From Enterobacter dykesii (lineage in GTDB: Bacteria > Pseudomonadota > Gammaproteobacteria > Enterobacterales > Enterobacteriaceae): a DNA stretch of 64,000 bases. Below are positions 58,984 to 64,000 of this stretch, one piece after another (positions within the stretch are counted from its first letter, which is position 1; every line of letters starts with the position of its first letter). The stretch covers positions 1,302,001 to 1,366,000 of the forward strand of contig NZ_CP126604.1 of the NCBI RefSeq assembly GCF_008364625.2, in the 5' to 3' direction. The notes beneath the pieces were generated by a model, which was not told the DNA's origin, ran no database searches, and was given only the letters and a program-made list of their open reading frames with translations. The position numbers were made by a program, and so were the translations under genes.

Positions 58984-59904
58984 TCAGTTCAAACGCACCG
59001 GCATACCGGAGCGGTTCTGCACGGCCTGGTCAACAATCGCCGTTTCGACGTCTGGCTGAGAAGTCACCGCCTGTACCGCGCTGTTCAGCGTAACAGGGAC
59101 GACTTCGTTGTTGTTGATCTGGTCTTCGCTGGTGGACAGCGGGTTGTGCACTTCGATGTAGCGGCTGCCGTCTGGCTCAGAGGTCGCCTTCACCGGTTCG
59201 TTGATGAACTGCACGCGCGTACCGACCGGCACGTTTTCGAACAGGAACTTGATGTCGTCGTTACGCAGACGCACGCAGCCGTGGCTTACGCGCAGGCCGA
59301 TACCGAAGTTGGCGTTGGTACCGTGGATAGCGTACAGGCGGCCAATGTACAGCGCGTACAGACCCATTGGGTTATCCGGGCCTGCCGGTACAACGGCTGG
59401 CAGCGGTTCGCCCGCAGCGATGTATTCCGCGTGCATTTTGGCAGTCGGCGTCCAGGTTGGGCCCGCTTTCTTACGCTCAACTTTGGTGGTCCAGTTCATT
59501 GGGGTGTCTTTACCCAGCTGGCCGATACCGATTGGCAGCACGATAACGGTGTTGGTGCCTTTCGGGTAGTAATACAGACGCATTTCGGCGCTGTTAATCA
59601 CGATACCTTCATGAACGGTATCCGGCAGGATCAGCTGCTGAGGAATATTCAGCACGGTACCCGCTTTCGGCAGATACGGGTCAACGCCCGGGTTCGCTTC
59701 CAGCATGTTAGACAGGCCCAGCTGGTACTGCGCAGCGAAATACTCCAGTGGCTGAGAGTTACCTTCTGGTACCGTCACAACCTGGTTCTGGCCTACCAGA
59801 CGGCTACCGTCTGTTGGCAGGGGATACGTCACCGCAGACGCGGTCTTACAAAAACCTACTACGGCTAACGCCGCCGCTAAAAGCGTTGTTAATTTCATGT
59901 TCAT
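58984..59904 (-). CDS. ldtB: L,D-transpeptidase LdtB
   Basis: 306 residues, the E. coli LdtB (YbiS) length. Signal peptide, a LysM-like segment ([29 protein letters not shown], cut for length), then the YkuD catalytic domain with [12 protein letters not shown] and [11 protein letters not shown] (catalytic Cys and His). It ties Braun's lipoprotein to peptidoglycan. Divergent from ybiT. Confidence 0.97.
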   Translation of the reverse strand: MNMKLTTLLAAALAVVGFCKTASAVTYPLPTDGSRLVGQNQVVTVPEGNSQPLEYFAAQYQLGLSNMLEANPGVDPYLPKAGTVLNIPQQLILPDTVHEGIVINSAEMRLYYYPKGTNTVIVLPIGIGQLGKDTPMNWTTKVERKKAGPTWTPTAKMHAEYIAAGEPLPAVVPAGPDNPMGLYALYIGRLYAIHGTNANFGIGLRVSHGCVRLRNDDIKFLFENVPVGTRVQFINEPVKATSEPDGSRYIEVHNPLSTSEDQINNNEVVPVTLNSAVQAVTSQPDVETAIVDQAVQNRSGMPVRLN

Positions 59905-60126
59905 GTTGTGCGAGGTATCTAAGCCATTCTGGCGATGAGTTGATAAGTCTGAATCTGTGATGGGAGCGCATTATATGTGCATTCCCGCTCACAGGGAATT
60001 CAGATGTGTACGAAATCACATTTTTTTCGATTTTGTTAAAGTTTAGTGGATTGCCGCAACACGGGATCTCAATTCGGAATTGTGGCATAATGCCGTGTTT
60101 ATCACACTTTTCGCAGGAATCTCCCC

Positions 60127-61722
60127 GTGTTAGTTACCAGCAACGTCACTATGCAGTTTGGCAGTAAGCCGCTGTTCGAAAACATTTCCGTCAAATTTGG
60201 CGGCGGCAACCGTTACGGCCTGATTGGTGCCAACGGTAGCGGAAAATCCACCTTTATGAAGATCCTCGGCGGTGACCTGGAGCCGACGCTCGGCAATGTA
60301 TCGCTCGACCCTAACGAGCGTATCGGTAAGCTGCGTCAGGATCAGTTCGCCTTCGAAGAGTTCACCGTGCTCGACACCGTGATCATGGGGCATGGGGAAC
60401 TGTGGGAAGTGAAGCAGGAACGCGATCGCATCTACGCGCTTGCCGAAATGAGCGAAGAAGACGGCTATAAAGTGGCCGATCTGGAAACGCAGTACGGCGA
60501 GATGGACGGCTACTCTGCGGAAGCGCGCGCGGGCGAGCTGCTGCTGGGCGTCGGCATTCCGGTAGAACAACATTACGGCCCGATGAGCGAAGTGGCGCCG
60601 GGCTGGAAGCTGCGCGTGCTGCTGGCACAGGCGCTGTTCTCTAACCCGGACATCCTGCTGCTCGACGAACCGACGAACAACCTGGACATCGACACCATCC
60701 GCTGGCTGGAGCAGACGCTGAACGATCGCGACAGCACCATGATCATCATCTCGCACGACCGTCACTTCCTGAACATGGTCTGTACGCACATGGCGGATCT
60801 GGACTACGGCGAGCTGCGCGTTTACCCGGGCAACTACGACGAGTACATGACGGCGGCCACCCAGGCGCGTGAACGTCTGCTGGCGGATAACGCCAAGAAG
60901 AAAGCGCAGATTGCTGACCTGCAGTCCTTCGTCAGCCGCTTTAGCGCCAACGCCTCTAAGTCGCGTCAGGCGACCTCGCGTGCCCGTCAGATCGACAAAA
61001 TCAAGCTGGACGAAGTCAAAGCCTCCAGCCGTCAGAACCCGTTCATCCGCTTCGAGCAGGACAAGAAGCTGTTCCGTAACGCGCTGGAAGTGGAAGCCCT
61101 GGCAAAAGGCTTTGAGAACGGTCCGCTGTTTAAAAAGTTCAACCTGCTGCTGGAAGTGGGCGAGAAGATTGCCATCCTCGGCGCCAACGGCGTGGGTAAA
61201 TCCACCATGCTGAAAACGCTGGTCGGCGAACTGCAGCCGGACAACGGCACCGTGAAGTGGTCTGAAAACGCGCAGATTGGCTACTACGCGCAGGATCATG
61301 AGTACGAGTTCGAAAACGACCTCACCGTCTTCGACTGGATGAGCCAGTGGAAGCAGGAAGGCGACGACGAGCAGGCGGTGCGCAGCATCCTGGGTCGTCT
61401 GCTGTTCAGCCAGGACGACATCAAAAAGCCGGCTAAGGTGCTCTCCGGTGGTGAGAAGGGACGCATGCTGTTCGGCAAGCTGATGATGGAAAAACCAAAC
61501 ATCCTGGTGATGGACGAACCGACTAACCACCTGGATATGGAATCTATCGAATCCCTGAACATGGCGCTGGAGATGTATCAGGGTACCCTGATCTTCGTTT
61601 CTCACGACCGCGAGTTCGTCAGCTCGCTGGCGACCCGCGTGATCGAAATTACGCCAGAGCGCGTGGTGGACTTCACCGGTAACTACGAAGATTACCTGCG
61701 CAGTAAAGGTATTGACGGCTAA
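60127..61722 (+). CDS. ybiT: ABC-F protein YbiT
   Basis: 531 residues from a GTG (530 in E. coli). Two ATPase modules: Walker [10 protein letters not shown] (about 36-44) and GANGVGKST (about 357-365); signature motifs [14 protein letters not shown] and [14 protein letters not shown]; Walker [13 protein letters not shown] and [13 protein letters not shown] charged linker sits between. ABC-F proteins act on the ribosome E site and lack membrane parts. Start is consistent with the family opening [11 protein letters not shown]. Confidence 0.96.
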   Translation: MLVTSNVTMQFGSKPLFENISVKFGGGNRYGLIGANGSGKSTFMKILGGDLEPTLGNVSLDPNERIGKLRQDQFAFEEFTVLDTVIMGHGELWEVKQERDRIYALAEMSEEDGYKVADLETQYGEMDGYSAEARAGELLLGVGIPVEQHYGPMSEVAPGWKLRVLLAQALFSNPDILLLDEPTNNLDIDTIRWLEQTLNDRDSTMIIISHDRHFLNMVCTHMADLDYGELRVYPGNYDEYMTAATQARERLLADNAKKKAQIADLQSFVSRFSANASKSRQATSRARQIDKIKLDEVKASSRQNPFIRFEQDKKLFRNALEVEALAKGFENGPLFKKFNLLLEVGEKIAILGANGVGKSTMLKTLVGELQPDNGTVKWSENAQIGYYAQDHEYEFENDLTVFDWMSQWKQEGDDEQAVRSILGRLLFSQDDIKKPAKVLSGGEKGRMLFGKLMMEKPNILVMDEPTNHLDMESIESLNMALEMYQGTLIFVSHDREFVSSLATRVIEITPERVVDFTGNYEDYLRSKGIDG

Positions 61723-61726
61723 AAAA

Positions 61727-61760
61727 AGCCGGGTGGCGGCTTCGCCTTACCCGGCCTACG
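61727..61760. repeat. REP element, copy 2
   Basis: A 34-bp REP palindrome identical in inverted orientation to 36313-36346, directly after the ybiT stop. Confidence 0.88.
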
Positions 61761-61767
61761 TTCTGTT

Positions 61768-61813
61768 CCCTCTCCCAGTGGGAGAGGGTTAGGGTGAGGG
61801 CATCAGGCCGCAC
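61768..61813. repeat. convergent-junction hairpin repeat, copy 5 (longest)
   Basis: CCCTCTCCC / GGGAGAGGG with loop AGT, then TTAGGGTGAGGG and CATCAGGCCGCAC. It lies between the convergent ybiT and the GH31 gene, next to the REP element. Confidence 0.82.
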
Positions 61814-64000
61814 TAGATCACCCACTCGCTCCCTTCAGCCCCGTTCACCAGCAGTTTGCGTTTCTCCCCCGCTGGTAATGACACCTTCAGTACTTTCCAA
61901 GCCGGACGATAATCCCCGCGCGCGTTGACCTTCAGGTTGATGGTTGCGCCGTCGCACACCATTTCCCATTCTACCCACAGCGCATTGCCGTTCTGGTAGC
62001 CCCAGCTTTCGCCGTCGTCTTCAAACAGCATTCCGGTGGTCGTGCCGACGCCCTTCACCGGGAAGAGCTTCAGCTCGCGGGTGTTGTCTTTTTCAGCGGA
62101 CACGTGGGTAATGCGTTCGCTCAGCGGCAGAGCGGCACCGGCGCGCACCAGCAGCGGCAGTTTTTCCAGCGGCGCGTCGAGGACGATCGACTGGCCGCCA
62201 GCAAACCACGCGTGGGTGTAAAAATCATACCAGCCGGTGTCGTTATCCGGCAGCCAGACGCGGCGCTCGCGCTGCCCGGCTTCGACGACGCTGGCCACCA
62301 GCAGGTCGCGGCCCAGCAGGAAGTCATCGCACTCCTCAAACGTCTGCGCATCGTGCTCGTGATCGAGGAAGGTCGGGCGCAGCATCGGCTCGTCGTCGGC
62401 GTGCGCCTGCCAGAGCAGGGTATAGAGGTACGGCAGCAGGCGGTAGCGCAGCTCAACCGCGCCGCGAATGGCTGGCGTGACGCCCGGGTACATCCACGGC
62501 TCGTTCACGGTGTGGTCATCGTTCCACGAGTGAATGGTAAAGCGCGGGTGCATCACGCCGTTCTGCACCCAGCGTACGAACAGCTCGGCGTCCGGCTTGT
62601 CGCCGGAGAAACCGCCGACGTCGTGACCGACGTTGAACAGGCCGGACAGGCTCATGCCCAGTCCCATGCGGATGTTATAGCGCAGGGTGTCCCAGTTGGT
62701 GCGGTTGTCGCCGCTCCAGGTCTGAACGTAGCGCTGCATCCCGGCGCAGCCGGAGCGGGAGATGAGATACGGACGTTTTTCCGGCGCGAAACGCTGCTGC
62801 GCTTCCAGCGAGGCGCGCATCATCAGCAGCGGCATCACCGGGCGAATGTGCTTGATGGCGATCTCCTTGCCGAAGCCAAAGCAGCGCGCTTCTCCGTCCC
62901 ACACTTCATATTCGTTGTTGTCGTTCCAGGTAGAGTCGATGCCCATCTCCAGCAGCTGCGTGGTCACGCCGTTCTGCCACCACTGCACCGTCTGCGGGTT
63001 GGTAAAGTCGAGGTGCGAGCCTTCGTCATCCCAGAAGCTGGAGCGTTCCGGTGCATCGGTTTCTGAATCGCGAATGAACAGGCCGCTCTCCGCCACTTCG
63101 TTATAGCGCGGATGATCCTGCAGCAGGCACGGCTTGATGTTGGCCGCCAGCTTCAGCCCCGCGTCGTGAAAGGCCTGGCTCATCACCTTCGGCTGCGGCA
63201 CCTTGTCATAGTTCCAGTTAAAGACGTAGCGCTTGCCGTTGATGGAGGTATAGCCGGAGGAGAGCTGGAACGAGTCGCACGGAATGGCGTGCTCTTCGCA
63301 CAGGCGGATGAAGTTCATCAGCTGGTTCTGGGCGTCCGGCGCGTCGGTGTAGTGCATGGTAGAGCCGCTGTAGCCCAGGCTCCATTTCGGTCCGAACAGC
63401 GTTTTCCCGGTCAGGCGCACGAAGGATTTGGTGACGTCCAGCACGCGCTTGCCGGTAAAGATGTAGTAATCGATATCGCCCGCTTCCGCCTGCCAGCGGC
63501 GATAGGCGGTGTGGTAGTTGTCGATCTCGTTGCCCAGATCCAGCCAGCAGCTGCTCAGGTTATCGTAGAACAGTCCGTAGCTGACGTCGTCGCGGCGGGC
63601 GATTGTGAACGGGATGTGCTTGTAGAGCGGGTCGGTGCTGGCCGCGTTGTACCCCATTGCGTCGAGGTTGCGCATCTCATAGCGTTTACCGTTGCGCTGC
63701 AGATCGCCCGCTTTCTCGCCCAGACCGTAGAAGCGCTCGTCCTTGCGGCGGCTCAGGTAGTGCGCCACTCCGTCGCCGTGGGCGTTCAGCAGGTAGGCGC
63801 TGGTTGGACGGTCGTTGACCAGCGGCTGCCACTCGCCCGCCTCATTGCGGTAGTGCCACTCCAGCCACAGCGGCTGGTGGATCGTCACGCGCAGCTGTTC
63901 GGTTGCCACCGTGAGCGTCTCATCCTGCTGCGTCAGGGTCCAGGCCGGGCAGGAGAAACCGCTTATATCGTCACGACGGCGGCCTTCCCAGGGCACGTCT
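61813..64000 (-). CDS. GH31 alpha-glycosidase, N-terminus outside the window
   Basis: At least 728 residues; the reading frame is still open at the right edge, so the true start is beyond base 64000 (family members are often near 790). GH31 marks: FYGLGEKAGDLQRNGKRYEM, IDSTWNDNNEYEVWDG with the likely nucleophile Asp, TWSGDNRTNWDTLR with the acid/base Asp, and NVGHDVGGFSG. It should hydrolyse alpha-glucosides or alpha-xylosides; specificity cannot be told. E. coli K-12 has no such gene next to ybiT. Neighbouring genes past the edge would help to show its pathway. Confidence 0.92.
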   Translation of the reverse strand, partial: DVPWEGRRRDDISGFSCPAWTLTQQDETLTVATEQLRVTIHQPLWLEWHYRNEAGEWQPLVNDRPTSAYLLNAHGDGVAHYLSRRKDERFYGLGEKAGDLQRNGKRYEMRNLDAMGYNAASTDPLYKHIPFTIARRDDVSYGLFYDNLSSCWLDLGNEIDNYHTAYRRWQAEAGDIDYYIFTGKRVLDVTKSFVRLTGKTLFGPKWSLGYSGSTMHYTDAPDAQNQLMNFIRLCEEHAIPCDSFQLSSGYTSINGKRYVFNWNYDKVPQPKVMSQAFHDAGLKLAANIKPCLLQDHPRYNEVAESGLFIRDSETDAPERSSFWDDEGSHLDFTNPQTVQWWQNGVTTQLLEMGIDSTWNDNNEYEVWDGEARCFGFGKEIAIKHIRPVMPLLMMRASLEAQQRFAPEKRPYLISRSGCAGMQRYVQTWSGDNRTNWDTLRYNIRMGLGMSLSGLFNVGHDVGGFSGDKPDAELFVRWVQNGVMHPRFTIHSWNDDHTVNEPWMYPGVTPAIRGAVELRYRLLPYLYTLLWQAHADDEPMLRPTFLDHEHDAQTFEECDDFLLGRDLLVASVVEAGQRERRVWLPDNDTGWYDFYTHAWFAGGQSIVLDAPLEKLPLLVRAGAALPLSERITHVSAEKDNTRELKLFPVKGVGTTTGMLFEDDGESWGYQNGNALWVEWEMVCDGATINLKVNARGDYRPAWKVLKVSLPAGEKRKLLVNGAEGSEWVI

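Noticed and set aside
60130-61605. 491-codon antisense frame in ybiT
   Set aside because: It is the reverse shadow of an intact ABC-F gene with complete motifs.

Overview
The window reads as chromosomal DNA of a member of the Enterobacteriaceae, most likely Enterobacter (cloacae complex) or a close relative. Gene order largely follows the Escherichia coli K-12 stretch from bio to ybiT, and most encoded proteins match their E. coli counterparts to within a few residues of length. Differences from E. coli point to Enterobacter/Citrobacter/Klebsiella-type gene content: a hut gene beside ybhB-bioA, an extra ABC ATPase between bioD and uvrB, a chaperone-usher fimbrial operon after dinG, a two-gene islet between glnH and dps, an efflux trio plus a beta-glucoside locus before ldtB, and a GH31 gene after ybiT. 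Species naming is inference. I saw no tRNA, rRNA, CRISPR array, prophage or intact insertion sequence.

Layout. 1-6 kb: end of hutH, ybhB, and the divergent biotin locus bioA / bioBFCD around a BirA-type operator. 5.9-7.4 kb: an orphan UrtE/LivF-like ATPase with a degenerate ABC signature, preceded by what looks like a sigma-54 promoter and an NtrC site, then DnaA-like boxes and the LexA-controlled uvrB. 9.4-13.4 kb: ybhK and moaABCDE with a ModE-type palindrome and a Moco-riboswitch leader. 13.5-23.4 kb: ybhL, the phospholipid cluster ybhP-clsB-ybhN, ybhQ, and the cecR-ybhGFSR efflux operon, whose regulator is separated from rhlE by a perfect 20-bp palindrome. 23.6-27.2 kb: rhlE and SOS helicase dinG. 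27.2-32.6 kb: five-gene fimbrial operon. 32.9-38.6 kb: ybiB, three small genes (ybiJ, ybiI, mcbA), rlmF and ybiO. 38.7-41.2 kb: glnHPQ with sigma-54/NtrC control. 41.3-43.4 kb: the islet, bounded by near-duplicate terminators. 43.5-49.9 kb: dps, rhtA, ompX, opgE, the small protein gene mntS, mntR and ybiR. 50-54.2 kb: an EmrAB/NodT-type tripartite efflux operon with a large nested hairpin leader. 54.3-58.9 kb: an aldo/keto reductase and a GH1 / PTS EIIC / GntR locus with twin operators. 59-64 kb: ldtB, ybiT and a GH31 glycosidase cut by the window edge.

How it fits together. Several small regulons are readable directly from DNA sites: biotin (BirA), SOS (LexA at uvrB and dinG), molybdenum (ModE and Moco RNA), nitrogen (NtrC and sigma-54 at glnH and, newly noticed here, at the orphan ATPase), manganese (two MntR boxes between mntS and mntR), and CecR. 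Convergent gene junctions are repeatedly filled with the same CCCTCTCCC...GGGAGAGGG hairpin repeat or with REP elements. The observations most worth following up are the nitrogen-type control region of the degenerate ATPase, the nested hairpin before the efflux operon, and the glnH-dps islet.
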